The notes beneath the pieces are model-generated. The model had not been told where the DNA came from and made no database searches. It was given only the letters and a program-made list of their open reading frames with translations. The position numbers and the translations under genes were made by a program. DNA of 64,000 nt from the NCBI GenBank assembly GCA_965232985.1, contig CBDDRC010000042.1:1-64000 (forward strand), given 5' to 3'. Below, piece after piece: positions 15,212 to 23,693 of the stretch. This stretch comes from JADFDG01 sp965232985. GTDB taxonomy: Bacteria > Pseudomonadota > Gammaproteobacteria > Pseudomonadales > JADFDG01. Within the stretch, counting starts at the first letter, position 1. The number at the start of each line of letters is the position of its first letter.

Positions 15212-15624
15212 TCGTCCTCGATACCAACGTCGTTTCCGAGGCGATGAAACCCGAGCCGCACCCGGCCGTGCGGGCCTGGCTGAACAATCAAGTTGCCGAA
15301 ACGCTATACCTGTCCAGCGTGACGCTGGCCGAACTACTGTTTGGCATAGCGGCGCTCCCAGCCGGCAAGCGCAAGGATAGGCCGGCACAGACCCTTGACG
15401 GTCTGGTGGGGTTATTCAGGGATCGGGTGCTGCCATTCGATACCGATGCGGCGCGGCACTATGCCGACTTGGCAGTGACAGCCCAGGCTGGCGGGCGAGG
15501 ATTTCCAACACCTGACGGCTACATCGCTGCGATTGCGGCTTCGCGGGGTTTCATCGTGGCATCACGCGACATGGCCCCCTATGAGGCGGCCGGTGTGCCA
15601 GTCATCAATCCGTGGGAAGCATAG
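15208..15624 (+). CDS. FitB/VapC-type PIN-domain ribonuclease toxin
   Basis: The 138-residue PIN-domain protein begins MIVLDTNVVSEAMKP. The four acidic residues expected for a magnesium-dependent ribonuclease are visible: Asp5, Glu42 (TLAELLFG), Asp103 (TPDGYIAAIA) and Asp121 (VASRDMAPYEAAG). It therefore looks intact and active. The usual target of VapC-type toxins is tRNA, but the target of this one cannot be read from sequence. It is followed by an attC-like site at 15661. Confidence 0.92.
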   Translation: MIVLDTNVVSEAMKPEPHPAVRAWLNNQVAETLYLSSVTLAELLFGIAALPAGKRKDRPAQTLDGLVGLFRDRVLPFDTDAARHYADLAVTAQAGGRGFPTPDGYIAAIAASRGFIVASRDMAPYEAAGVPVINPWEA

Positions 15625-15660
15625 CGAGATCCAGATGGCGGCTGGTGACTCCAGTCTCTT

Positions 15661-15720
15661 TCTACTCGTTCGAGCGGACGTCCCTGACGGGCCGCGCCCT
15701 CAACTCACACGTTCGGCGCC
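15661..15720 (+). repeat. Second attC-like site, after the PIN toxin gene
   Basis: The 5' part ACTCGTTCGAGCGGACG and the 3' part CGCGCCCTCAACTCACACG, followed by the GTTCGGC core at 15711-15717, give an imperfect inverted repeat with a short centre. A GAGCGGACG box upstream and a CTCAACTC box followed by a GTT-type core is the attC pattern. The orientation, 3' of a plus-strand module and just before another, is what a cassette array predicts. Degenerate, so moderate confidence. Confidence 0.45.
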
Positions 15721-15745
15721 GAGGCGGGTTGCGGTGGTCATACCA

Positions 15746-15764
15746 GGGTGATACCGTATCACCC
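15746..15764. promoter_or_regulatory. Palindromic operator overlapping the mazE-like start
   Basis: GGGTGATA and TATCACCC are perfect 8-bp arms around CCG, ending two bases before ATG 15766. A possible promoter, TTGCGG (15729-15734) with TACCGT 17 bp later, overlaps it. Binding here by the antitoxin would block transcription. No Shine-Dalgarno sequence fits between the palindrome and the start codon. Confidence 0.55.
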
Positions 15765-15765
15765 C

Positions 15766-16002
15766 ATGAAAGTAGCCATCTCCCTCCCTGATCCGCTTTT
15801 CGCAGCCGCAGAGCACATGGCTGAGCAATTGCACGTGTCCCGCAGCCAGCTGTACGCACAGGCATTGTCCGAGTACCTGGATAAGCGCCAGGAGGCGGTC
15901 ATAACCCAGAGGCTCAATGCTGTGCATGGGGCCGCCCCGGAAGGCATAGACCCGGCTATCAAAAAGGCCCAGTTGAAGGTTCTGGGCAATGAAGCGTGGT
16001 GA
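15766..16002 (+). CDS. MazE/PemI-like ribbon-helix-helix antitoxin
   Basis: The 78-residue protein begins MKVAISLPDPLFAAAEHMAE and continues QLHVSRSQLYAQALSEYL, a ribbon-helix-helix DNA-binding fold. Its C-terminal tail ending KVLGNEAW should wrap the toxin. It overlaps the MazF-like toxin gene by 14 bp. The start at 15766 was preferred over an upstream in-frame ATG at 15748, which lies inside the palindromic operator. Confidence 0.87.
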   Translation: MKVAISLPDPLFAAAEHMAEQLHVSRSQLYAQALSEYLDKRQEAVITQRLNAVHGAAPEGIDPAIKKAQLKVLGNEAW

Positions 16003-16327
16003 GGTCTGGTGGGCTGATCTTGCAGACCCTGTTGGGTCTGGTCCGGGTTACAGGCGGCCAGTCCTGGTCATTCAGTCCAAGCCTTTCAATGAAAGCCGTA
16101 TTGCCACCGTTATCGTTGCGGTAATCACCACCAATCTCGCGTTGGGTGAGGCGCCGGGTAATGTGCGGCTTTCAAAGTCAGAATCGGGTTTGTCTAAACC
16201 TTCTGTCGTCAACGTTTCGCAAGTCATCACCATCGACAAGAGCATTCTCACCGAGAAGGTGAAGTCATTGCCCGGTGCAGTCGTGCAAAGAGTAGATGAA
16301 GGCTTGCGTCTCGCGTTGGCGCTCTAA
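15989..16327 (+). CDS. MazF/PemK-family endoribonuclease toxin
   Basis: The 112-residue protein begins MKRGEVWWADLADPVGSGPG and has RRPVLVIQ, TNLALGEAPGNV and the PSVVNVSQVITIDKS segment, all standard for MazF/PemK mRNA interferases. Length and motifs look intact. Cleavage specificity cannot be predicted. It forms an operon with the ribbon-helix-helix antitoxin upstream and is closed by a strong hairpin at 16345. Confidence 0.93.
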   Translation: MKRGEVWWADLADPVGSGPGYRRPVLVIQSKPFNESRIATVIVAVITTNLALGEAPGNVRLSKSESGLSKPSVVNVSQVITIDKSILTEKVKSLPGAVVQRVDEGLRLALAL

Positions 16328-16344
16328 CGGAATGCAGGGAAAAT

Positions 16345-16382
16345 GCGGGCGTCGTCAGAACCACGACACCCGCCATATTTTT
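16345..16382. terminator. Bidirectional rho-independent terminator
   Basis: Arms GCGGGCGTCGT (16345-16355) and ACGACACCCGC (16363-16373) form an 11-bp stem with one G-T mismatch and a 7-nt loop. ATATTTTT follows on the plus strand, ending the toxin operon. ATTTTCC follows on the minus strand, ending the DUF3467 gene. It also marks the right end of the accessory hotspot. Confidence 0.75.
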
Positions 16383-16698
16383 ACTGCTTGGTGACCGGTT
16401 CCGGGTGCTGCTGGCCGGCTTCAACCTTCAGTTCACCGAAACGCTTTTCGTAGGCGCCGATAACGTTCTGCAGCAACAGGTGCAGACGCTTGGCTGCGTA
16501 CGGGTTGAGTACAACGCGATCGGAAAGCTGGATCGTCATTTCTTTCTGGCCGGTGTGCCATGCCTGGTTGGTACCGAACAACAGGGTGACTTCCTCGCGT
16601 GTGCTCGCCACGTTGCAAACATTGGCGTAAGTGCTGCGCATGTTGGTGTCGTCCCATTTGATCTTGGGCAGCGCCGCCGGCTTTTTGATATCGGTCAC
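16381..16698 (-). CDS. DUF3467 domain protein of unknown function
   Basis: The 105-residue product has the conserved DUF3467 block: YANVCNVASTREEVTLLFGT, the WHTGQKEMTIQLSDRVVLNP segment and AAKRLHLLLQNVIGAYEKRFG. The family is small, cytosolic and uncharacterised. There is no signal peptide or membrane segment. AGGAG lies shortly before the start. It is a monocistronic gene divergent from pldA. Confidence 0.85.
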   Translation of the reverse strand: MTDIKKPAALPKIKWDDTNMRSTYANVCNVASTREEVTLLFGTNQAWHTGQKEMTIQLSDRVVLNPYAAKRLHLLLQNVIGAYEKRFGELKVEAGQQHPEPVTKQ

Positions 16699-16870
16699 AA
16701 TACTTCTCCTTGTTGACGTTAACTGACTGAGTTAATTGGTATTACCGCTCAGCACGGTGGGCCGCCATAATGTCGGGTTTCACCGGCCAAGTCCATCCTC
16801 GAGTGCTTCCTCGCCAGCATCACCGGCAAAATTGCGATAATGCTCTTCCGGTCATAACGGATCCCCCACC

Positions 16871-17710
16871 ATGCACCGCATCATCGCGCCGCTTGTACTT
16901 GCCGGACTGTGTACCGCCGGCGTGAGCAACGCTGCCACCCTCGATTATGGCCAGGATGAAACCTTTCCCGGCTTCTCTGCCATCCAGCGCGGCAAGGGCC
17001 TGTCCCTGCACAAGGACAACTACATCCTGCCGGCGACCTGGAACCGGGAGTGGAACGGTGCGGCGACAGAAGCCATCTTCCAGCTGAGCGTCAAGCAGCG
17101 ATTGCCGGTGAACAATCTCTACTTTGCCTACACGCAAAAATCATTCTGGCAAGCCTACAACCACAAAATTTCGGCACCGTTCCGCGAGGCCAACTACAAC
17201 CCGGAAGTGTTCTACCGCTGGTTACCGGGCGACGATATGTTCCGGCGCTGGCATCTCGACCGCTGGGGGTTCGACGCCGGCATCGAGCACGAATCAAACG
17301 GCCGCATCTGGCCGGAATCACGGAGCTGGAACCGTGGCTATTTTGCACCGTTTCGCTCCTCTAAAGAGGGCAACAGCCTTTGGTACCTGAAGGCATGGTA
17401 CCGCTTCCCGGAAAATCAAAAGAACGACGCGACCGATCAAGGTGGCGACGATAATCCCGATATCTATCGTTTCTACGGCTGGACGGAAGCGCACTACCAA
17501 CGCGAGTTCGACAATCACTTGATGGTTCATGCGATGGCACGCGGCAACCTCGCATCAGGCAAGGGCGCCGGCGAGTTGCGCCTGACCCTGCCGGCAAACG
17601 AAGGCGCCTATTTCTGGGTATTCAGCCTCTTCAGCGGCTATGGCGAGAATCTCGCCGACTACAACCACGAAACGACGCGCATTGGCATCGGCGTTGCCTT
17701 CAACCGCTGA
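16871..17710 (+). CDS. pldA: Outer-membrane phospholipase A (OMPLA)
   Basis: OMPLA is a calcium-dependent beta-barrel enzyme that removes phospholipids from the outer leaflet. The 279-residue precursor has a signal peptide with cleavage after about VSNA (residue 21). The catalytic residues are all visible: His140 and Ser142 in EHESNGR, and Asn154 in SRSWNRG, with the same spacing as in the E. coli enzyme. YTQKSFWQAYN is another family motif. The protein ends in GVAFNR rather than the usual terminal Phe, though the last strand is present. Confidence 0.93.
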   Translation: MHRIIAPLVLAGLCTAGVSNAATLDYGQDETFPGFSAIQRGKGLSLHKDNYILPATWNREWNGAATEAIFQLSVKQRLPVNNLYFAYTQKSFWQAYNHKISAPFREANYNPEVFYRWLPGDDMFRRWHLDRWGFDAGIEHESNGRIWPESRSWNRGYFAPFRSSKEGNSLWYLKAWYRFPENQKNDATDQGGDDNPDIYRFYGWTEAHYQREFDNHLMVHAMARGNLASGKGAGELRLTLPANEGAYFWVFSLFSGYGENLADYNHETTRIGIGVAFNR

Positions 17711-17733
17711 GAAATTTTGCCCGCACGGCGCGG

Positions 17734-18504
17734 TCACTCACCGAATTCCCAAACATCCATTGCCAGGATGCCCCACTCCCAACTGCTGTGCAGGCAGCGG
17801 GCCGGAAAACCACCGGCACCCAGCGCCACAAACAGCGGTAGCAGGTGGTCGTCGGTGGGATGATTCCATGCCGCGTGTGGCGCCTGCGTACGATATGCGG
17901 CGAGCGCCTCGTGATTTCCCGTTGCCAGTTGCAGTGCCATCCAGTCCCGAAACATCGCCGCCTGTGGTGCCGGCGGATCGTTCGGCCCGTATGTGCCGAA
18001 CCCGGCAAGACGGTGCGTGATTGCACCGGAACCAATGATCAACAGATCATCGCCAACCGCAGCGCGCAGGGCGACACCAAACGCCATCGCCTGTGCCGCA
18101 CTCGCCGGATACGGCAATGACACCGGAATCACCGGAATATCAGCCTGCGGACGCGCAAGCAGCAAAGGTACCCACACGCCGTGATCAAAACCCCGCGCGT
18201 CATCGCGCACTGCGGCAATACCCTGCGCGGCCAGTGACGCCACAATGCTTGCGGCACGAACCACATCGCCTGCAGCCGGATAACGCAGCCTGTAGAGTTC
18301 ATCCTCAAAACCACCAAAGTCGTGAATCGTTTCCGGTTGTGCAACAGCAGCAACACGGGCAGCGCCTCGACTACACCAATGCGCCGAGACCACCACATAG
18401 GCGGCAGCCGCAGGCAACTTCAATTCGCCGCCGAGAAACCGTGCGGCCGGCGTTCCCGTGAGTATGAGATTGGGGGCGCCATGGGAAATAAATAGACTTT
18501 TCAT
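17734..18504 (-). CDS. ygiD: 4,5-DOPA-type extradiol dioxygenase (LigB family)
   Basis: The 256-residue protein begins MKSLFISHGAPNLILTG. Metal-binding histidines appear in ISHGAP, VVSAHWCS, FDHGVWVP and SGAITH. The family opens catechol rings such as that of DOPA using a non-haem metal; the natural bacterial substrate is not known. The stop of the upstream ion channel gene overlaps its start by 4 bp, an odd pairing of functions. Confidence 0.88.
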   Translation of the reverse strand: MKSLFISHGAPNLILTGTPAARFLGGELKLPAAAAYVVVSAHWCSRGAARVAAVAQPETIHDFGGFEDELYRLRYPAAGDVVRAASIVASLAAQGIAAVRDDARGFDHGVWVPLLLARPQADIPVIPVSLPYPASAAQAMAFGVALRAAVGDDLLIIGSGAITHRLAGFGTYGPNDPPAPQAAMFRDWMALQLATGNHEALAAYRTQAPHAAWNHPTDDHLLPLFVALGAGGFPARCLHSSWEWGILAMDVWEFGE

Positions 18505-19352
18505 GTCGGCAGCCGCGTACCGCAATGGTGGCAGAAGCGCGCGTCGAGCTCGTGCCCGAATTCACCACAGGCCCCGCACTGGCGCGCGTCAACGCGCCGC
18601 CGCAGGTTGCTGGCCAGCTCGGCGGTAAATATGCCCGTCGGCACCGCGATAATCGCGTAACCGGTAACCATAACAAGGCTGGCAATCATCTGGCCTGGCA
18701 CCGTTTTCGGTGTGATGTCGCCATAACCGGTGGTCGTCACCGTGACGATCGCCCAATAGATGCTGGTCGGAATGCTGGTGAAGCCGTTTTCAGGGCCCTC
18801 AATGACATAGATAATCGAGCCGAAGATTGTCACCAGCACGATCACGAACAGGTAGAACACGATGATTTTATGGCGGCTGTCATAAAGTGACCGCATCAGC
18901 AGCCCACTCGACTGCACATAGCGAAGCAGCTTCAGCAGGCGGAATATGCGCAGAATTCGCAACACGCGAATCACCAGCAGGTACTCGCTGCCAGCGACGA
19001 TTAATGAAAGAAAGAACGGCAGGATCGACAGCAGGTCGACCACACCGTAGAAACTGAGCGCATAGCGCGACGGGTGACGCACGCTGTAAAGACGTACCGC
19101 ATATTCGGCAGTAAACAGGATCGTGATCACCCATTCCAGCACATTGAACGTGTCGCCCCAGGCGGCCTGCAAACCAGGAACCGTATCGAGCATGACGACC
19201 ACAACACTGAACAGGATCGCAACGGTGAGCGCCATATCGAAAAAACGACCGGCGCGGGTATCATCCCGATAGACGATCCCATACAGCATCTTCTGTAACG
19301 GGCTCGAGCCGGACTCAGCAATTTCGTGCTCGCTGATTTCCCATTGCGCCAT
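18501..19352 (-). CDS. Voltage-gated potassium channel-like protein with C-terminal zinc ribbon
   Basis: The 283-residue protein has six transmembrane segments. The S4-like helix RVLRILRIFRLLKLLRYV carries regularly spaced arginines, and the pore holds the potassium selectivity filter TTTGYGD. After the last helix comes a short cytoplasmic tail with CGAC and CHHC pairs, a probable zinc ribbon (about residues 257-277). It would be an inner-membrane Kv-type channel. Its stop overlaps the dioxygenase start by 4 bp and its own start lies 2 bp downstream of the M61 peptidase gene. Confidence 0.9.
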   Translation of the reverse strand: MAQWEISEHEIAESGSSPLQKMLYGIVYRDDTRAGRFFDMALTVAILFSVVVVMLDTVPGLQAAWGDTFNVLEWVITILFTAEYAVRLYSVRHPSRYALSFYGVVDLLSILPFFLSLIVAGSEYLLVIRVLRILRIFRLLKLLRYVQSSGLLMRSLYDSRHKIIVFYLFVIVLVTIFGSIIYVIEGPENGFTSIPTSIYWAIVTVTTTGYGDITPKTVPGQMIASLVMVTGYAIIAVPTGIFTAELASNLRRRVDARQCGACGEFGHELDARFCHHCGTRLPT

Positions 19353-19354
19353 GC

Positions 19355-21190
19355 TCAGCCACCCGCAGCGTTGCGCAGCCAGCCCAGCGCACGCGCCGAG
19401 GGCTGGCCATCATGAAACTTGAGGAAACAGGTATCGCGCGGCGCACTGCCGAGTACAACCGGGAACTCCCGCAACTCGTCGCGGCGGAATGCATGCACAC
19501 GCACGGTATCTCCCGGCCGGTATCCCGCCAACAGCTTCTCGACATTCATCTGGGTGACCCGCAGCCCGTCCATGGCAACCATAACATCGCCCGCAGACAA
19601 ACCTGCCGCCATGGCCGGACCACCGTCGAAACAGTGCTGCAGACGAGCACCGAGCGCATCGGCCATCGTTCGCACGCCCAACGACGCGCGCTCACGATCA
19701 CCGCGTCCGGGCTTGCCGCCGTTGTCGGCCTGGCCCTCGGCCGTGCGCAGGGCGAGCTCGACACCGGTATCGCGTAGCGCATCAGCGAGCGGCAAGTCCT
19801 CCACGCCATAAATCGCCTGCGCGAAAAACTCTGCCAGACTCGCGCCACATACCTCTTCGGCAAGCGCCTGAATGCCGTCCTCCCCAACTCCCGTACCCGG
19901 CAGGCCGTGACGCTGCCACAGCAAGCGCATCACATCATCGAGCGAGCCCGCAGCATTCGTCCGCCGACGAATTTCGAGATCCAGCGCCAACCCGATCAAC
20001 GCCCCCTTTGTGTAGTAGCTGACGATCGCATTCGGCGAGTTTTCGTCCTGCCGATAAAATTTTGTCCATGCATCAAAACTCGACTCCGCCACACTCTGCT
20101 TGTGCCGTCCTGGCGTACGCAACACGCGGGTGATACCTTGCCCGAGCAACTCAAGATAACTTTCCGGCGTGATCACTCCGGCGCGCACCAGGAGCAGATC
20201 GTCGTAATAGGATGTAAAACCTTCGAACGCCCACAGCTGACGCGTGTAACTCTCGCGCGACAGGTCGTAGGGCATAAATGCTGCCGGCTTGATGCGCTTC
20301 ACATTCCAGGTATGGAAATACTCATGGCTGCACAGGCCGAGAAAAGTGCGGTAAGAATCTTTCACGCTGCCCGGCTCGTCGGTAACCAGCGGTAAATCGT
20401 CACGTGCCGCCAGCAGCGATGTCGATGCGCGGTGTTCAAGACCGCCGTAGCCCTCGCCAACGACAGTGATGAGAAACAGATAGCGATCCATCGGCGCCGG
20501 CTCGCCGAACAGCCGTATCTGTGTCTCGCAGATTGCCTGCAGGTCCCGACACAGGCGGGGCATATCGGTGCGATGAATGCCGGTGATTGCGATATCGTGG
20601 GGTACGCCGCAGGCAACGAAACGCGCCTGCATGAATGTGCCCATCTCGACCGGATGATCGACCAGTTCGTCGTAATCGGTAGCCAGATAATCGCCAAAAG
20701 CCCACAAGGCAGTGCCTGGTGCGGCACGCAGCGTGGTCGCCACGCGCCAGGCATCGTCTGCGCCTGGCGCACCGACACCATCACCCGCCGGCGGCATGAT
20801 GGTGACACGGCACGGCGCCGATTCCTGGCCGACAACGGCCAAAAAGACCGACGTACCGTTGAAATAACCGTGCGTATTGTCCAGATGCGCGGCGCGCACC
20901 GAGAAATCCCAGGCATACACGTCACAACTGATCGTCAACTCACCAACAACCGGCTCGCAGCGCCACGTTGTCTTGTCGATTTTCTCGCAGGCGACGATCC
21001 GTCCCTCGGCTTCCGCCCACAACTCAACGATGTGTTTCGCAAACTCGCGAATCATGTAGCTGCCGGGAATCCAGCTCGGCAACCGGACGCATTGCCCGGC
21101 AGGGTCAGGGGCGCTCACTGAACACGTGACGCGAAACAGATGCGCTGCCGGATCAAGCGGTTGAATCGAATAACGGATGGGTGCGGTCAT
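19355..21190 (-). CDS. M61 family metallopeptidase (glycyl aminopeptidase type) with PDZ domain
   Basis: The 611-residue protein begins MTAPIRYSIQ. The zinc motif HEYFH is at residues 289-293, followed by WNVKRIKPAAF, and the distal glutamate lies in FEGFTSYYDD. The C-terminal PDZ domain (about 505-600) includes GLSAGDVMVAMDGLRV. No signal peptide is seen at the chosen start, so it is probably cytoplasmic. The frame extends upstream into the region next to pyrF without family similarity. It is likely the first gene of a three-gene unit with the channel and the dioxygenase. Confidence 0.9.
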   Translation of the reverse strand: MTAPIRYSIQPLDPAAHLFRVTCSVSAPDPAGQCVRLPSWIPGSYMIREFAKHIVELWAEAEGRIVACEKIDKTTWRCEPVVGELTISCDVYAWDFSVRAAHLDNTHGYFNGTSVFLAVVGQESAPCRVTIMPPAGDGVGAPGADDAWRVATTLRAAPGTALWAFGDYLATDYDELVDHPVEMGTFMQARFVACGVPHDIAITGIHRTDMPRLCRDLQAICETQIRLFGEPAPMDRYLFLITVVGEGYGGLEHRASTSLLAARDDLPLVTDEPGSVKDSYRTFLGLCSHEYFHTWNVKRIKPAAFMPYDLSRESYTRQLWAFEGFTSYYDDLLLVRAGVITPESYLELLGQGITRVLRTPGRHKQSVAESSFDAWTKFYRQDENSPNAIVSYYTKGALIGLALDLEIRRRTNAAGSLDDVMRLLWQRHGLPGTGVGEDGIQALAEEVCGASLAEFFAQAIYGVEDLPLADALRDTGVELALRTAEGQADNGGKPGRGDRERASLGVRTMADALGARLQHCFDGGPAMAAGLSAGDVMVAMDGLRVTQMNVEKLLAGYRPGDTVRVHAFRRDELREFPVVLGSAPRDTCFLKFHDGQPSARALGWLRNAAGG

Positions 21191-21209
21191 GGGCGAGGTG
21201 GCCAGGTAA

Positions 21210-21932
21210 TCAGGGCGCGAGCGCCGCCGCGATCTCGGCGTTGATTGATGCGAGCACCTGACCGGGCTCAACCGCGCCGGTGATCGGTCGTCCAATCACC
21301 AGATAAGAGGAACCGGCGCGTATTGCATCACCGGGCGTGACGATACGGCGCTGGTCGCCGGCGGCGCTGCCGGCCGGCCGGATGCCGGGCGTGATGCGCA
21401 AAAAACCGCTTTTGCGCTCAGTTGCCAGCAAGGTGGCTTCCTGCGCACTGCATACCACACCATCAAGGGCACATTCTTCTGCGAGCAACGCCAGATGGCT
21501 CACCTGGGTCTTTAGCGCAACCGTAATACCGATGTCGGCCAAGTCTGCTGCATCCATGCTGGTCAGCACCGTCACCGCGATCAATAACGGCCGGCGGCCG
21601 GCGGCGGCATCCACCGCTTCGCGCGCGGCAATCATCATGCGGCGCCCTCCACTTGCATGCACGTTGAGCATCCAGACACCCAGCGCAGCCGCAGCACGGC
21701 AGGCGCCAGCAACAGTATTCGGAATATCGTGAAACTTCAGATCAAGGAACACCTCGAAACCAATCTGGTGCAATGACTCGACAACAGCCGGGCCGGCGGC
21801 CGTGAACAATTCTTTACCCACCTTGACGCGGCACTGTGCAGGATCCAGTTGCCGGGCAAGCGCCAGCGCATCACGCGCCTCGGCGTGATCCAGCGCCACG
21901 ATCACGCGGCGAGCGTCGCTCGGTGTGGTCAT
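21210..21932 (-). CDS. pyrF: Orotidine 5'-phosphate decarboxylase
   Basis: PyrF catalyses the last step of UMP synthesis. The 240-residue TIM barrel has IVALDHAEARDAL, KVGKELF, and the catalytic Asp-Lys-Asp array in FLDLKFHDIPNTV. Near the C-terminus are TPGIRPAG and LVIGRPITGA, the phosphate-binding loop. Its start overlaps the lapB stop by 4 bp, an arrangement conserved with lapAB. Confidence 0.96.
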   Translation of the reverse strand: MTTPSDARRVIVALDHAEARDALALARQLDPAQCRVKVGKELFTAAGPAVVESLHQIGFEVFLDLKFHDIPNTVAGACRAAAALGVWMLNVHASGGRRMMIAAREAVDAAAGRRPLLIAVTVLTSMDAADLADIGITVALKTQVSHLALLAEECALDGVVCSAQEATLLATERKSGFLRITPGIRPAGSAAGDQRRIVTPGDAIRAGSSYLVIGRPITGAVEPGQVLASINAEIAAALAP

Positions 21933-22936
21933 GCATTACGTACCGGTTCATGCGGACGTTGGGCCGGCCTGAGCGTGCCCCAACCGTGGCAGCCGGGGCA
22001 CATCCACACAACGCTGCGCGAATGGAAGCCGCATTGCACGCAACCATACTGGCCGGCAACGGCCGGCGGCTCGTTTTCCGGCATGGCTGCCGCCATCAGC
22101 GCCTCCGGGGACGGCGACAGTTGCCCGTTGGGTACCGGCAGGCGCGCCAACCAGCGCGCCAACACATCGCGCGCGAGCGGTGCGATACCCGGATTGCCCT
22201 GCAGTACATCGCGCAACTCACCAATCGCGGCATCGACGCTTCCCGCCAGGATGTCGAGCTCGATCAGATCCAGCCTTGCACGTACACAGGCCGCATCGAA
22301 ATCAAGCGCACGGCGTAACAGGCGACGTGCAACGGAAGTCTCGCCGGCATGCAGTTCCTTTTCGGCAAGCTCGCAGCAGTAATGCGCTGCCGAACTGCTG
22401 ATCGAAGGCTCAACAGCCGCCAGCCGCTCGGCAACGGTCAAGGCACTGTGCCAGTCGCGTTCGAGCTCATAAATTCGGGCAAGTTGCCGCAATGCCTGCT
22501 GGGTAAACTGGCTTTGACGGTCGACCAGACCCTGCAACTGCATTTCCGCACGATCAAGCATGCCGGCAGCGAAATAATCGCGGCCGAGCTCAAAATCAGC
22601 ATGATCGGCCTGCTCGCGGGCAATACCTTCCATGCTGCGCAAGCGCTCATGCACTTCAGTCGCCCGGCCCACTTCACCACGCCGCCGAAACAAGGCGCCC
22701 AGCGACAGGTGTGCTTCGAAGTTCTCGACATCGAATGCCAGCGCCCGCGCCACCGCCGCCAGGGAAGTGTTGCCGGGCGCATCACCTTCACGCACGACCG
22801 ACTGCAAATAGGCGCGGATGTTGCTCGCCTCCTCAAGGCGGCGACGCAGACGACCCTGGCGAAAACCCAGATACCATCCGGCCCCGACTGCGGCAAACAG
22901 CAGGATGAAGAAGAGAATGGAAGAGCCGATGCTCAT
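21929..22936 (-). CDS. lapB: LPS assembly protein LapB (TPR and rubredoxin-like domains)
   Basis: LapB is anchored to the inner membrane by an N-terminal helix (about residues 4-22) and controls turnover of the LpxC deacetylase, so it links lipopolysaccharide synthesis to demand. The middle of the protein consists of TPR repeats (about 60-270). The C-terminal metal site is visible as CVQCG and CPGCHGWG. At 335 residues it is shorter than the 389-residue E. coli protein, apparently with fewer TPR units. It overlaps lapA by 4 bp. Confidence 0.92.
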   Translation of the reverse strand: MSIGSSILFFILLFAAVGAGWYLGFRQGRLRRRLEEASNIRAYLQSVVREGDAPGNTSLAAVARALAFDVENFEAHLSLGALFRRRGEVGRATEVHERLRSMEGIAREQADHADFELGRDYFAAGMLDRAEMQLQGLVDRQSQFTQQALRQLARIYELERDWHSALTVAERLAAVEPSISSSAAHYCCELAEKELHAGETSVARRLLRRALDFDAACVRARLDLIELDILAGSVDAAIGELRDVLQGNPGIAPLARDVLARWLARLPVPNGQLSPSPEALMAAAMPENEPPAVAGQYGCVQCGFHSRSVVWMCPGCHGWGTLRPAQRPHEPVRNA

Positions 22937-23202
22937 TGGCTCTTCCGGCGCAACAGCGGCGCCGGCCAGGCATTGGGTGCAACACGACGACGCGCGAGTC
23001 CGGCCAGCGCGGCAACGCACAAACCGGTCAGCGCACCGACAATAAACGCCAGCACGACGACCAGACCGGACCGCAGGCTTACCTGGGGCCAGAACAGCAA
23101 GTCATAAACGACAACATCACGATTGGCCGCACTGATGTAAAGACCAATGGCACAGGCCACAACACAGAGGCAAATAAGGAGCAGACCAGCGATGCGCTTC
23201 AC
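22933..23202 (-). CDS. lapA: LapA-type (YciS, DUF1049) membrane protein
   Basis: The 89-residue protein has two transmembrane helices (about 5-23 and 44-66) separated by AANRDVVVYDLLFWP, a LapA family motif. It works with LapB in regulation of lipopolysaccharide assembly. The C-terminus is short and basic. It sits between ihfB and lapB as in most gammaproteobacteria. Confidence 0.9.
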   Translation of the reverse strand: MKRIAGLLLICLCVVACAIGLYISAANRDVVVYDLLFWPQVSLRSGLVVVLAFIVGALTGLCVAALAGLARRRVAPNAWPAPLLRRKSQ

Positions 23203-23249
23203 CGTTGTCTCCGCTCAGCTGCTGGCTGACAGAACCCTGACGGACGCAC

Positions 23250-23597
23250 TCAGGCGTCCGACGCACCGACGACGCTGCGCATACCCGGAACAGCGGTACG
23301 CTGCAACTCTTCCTGCAGGCTCTCGTTGACCCGATCGCGCAACTCCTTGCCGGGCTTGAAGTGCGGAACGTACTTGCCCTGGAGATCGACCGACTCACCG
23401 GTCTTGGGGTTGCGACCGGTGCGCGGCGCCCGGAAGTGGAGCGAAAAACTGCCAAAGCCACGGATCTCGATCCGTCCACCGTTGGCAAGCATCTCGGACA
23501 TGTCCTCAAGAACGGTCTTCACCGCGAGTTCCACGTCCTTGATGGAAAGCTGGGGCTGACGGGCGGCAATGCGCTCAATCAGCTCCGACTTGGTCAT
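23250..23597 (-). CDS. ihfB: Integration host factor subunit beta
   Basis: IHF-beta pairs with IHF-alpha to bend DNA sharply. The protein begins MTKSELIERIAARQ and has EIRGFGSFSLHFR and the beta-arm sequence RTGRNPKTGE. At 115 residues it is about 20 longer than the E. coli protein, because of a C-terminal extension (EELQRTAVPGMRSVV onward). ATG 23597 is chosen to match the family start. It follows rpsA, the conserved order. Confidence 0.96.
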   Translation of the reverse strand: MTKSELIERIAARQPQLSIKDVELAVKTVLEDMSEMLANGGRIEIRGFGSFSLHFRAPRTGRNPKTGESVDLQGKYVPHFKPGKELRDRVNESLQEELQRTAVPGMRSVVGASDA

Positions 23598-23693
23598 GGA
23601 TCCGTTGCTGTCGTGCTCCACGACGAACCCCCGCTCGAAACCGGATGGCAATGAGCCGGCCCTTATCGAGCCGGCCCGCTTCTTGCTGGCACG

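Noticed and set aside
11264..16382. A complete composite transposon carrying the kinase
   Set aside because: The two IS3 fragments face the same way and both are truncated, so they cannot act as a transposing unit.
23640..23693. Terminator between rpsA and ihfB
   Set aside because: The GAGCCGGCCC copies are direct, not inverted, repeats, and no T-run follows.
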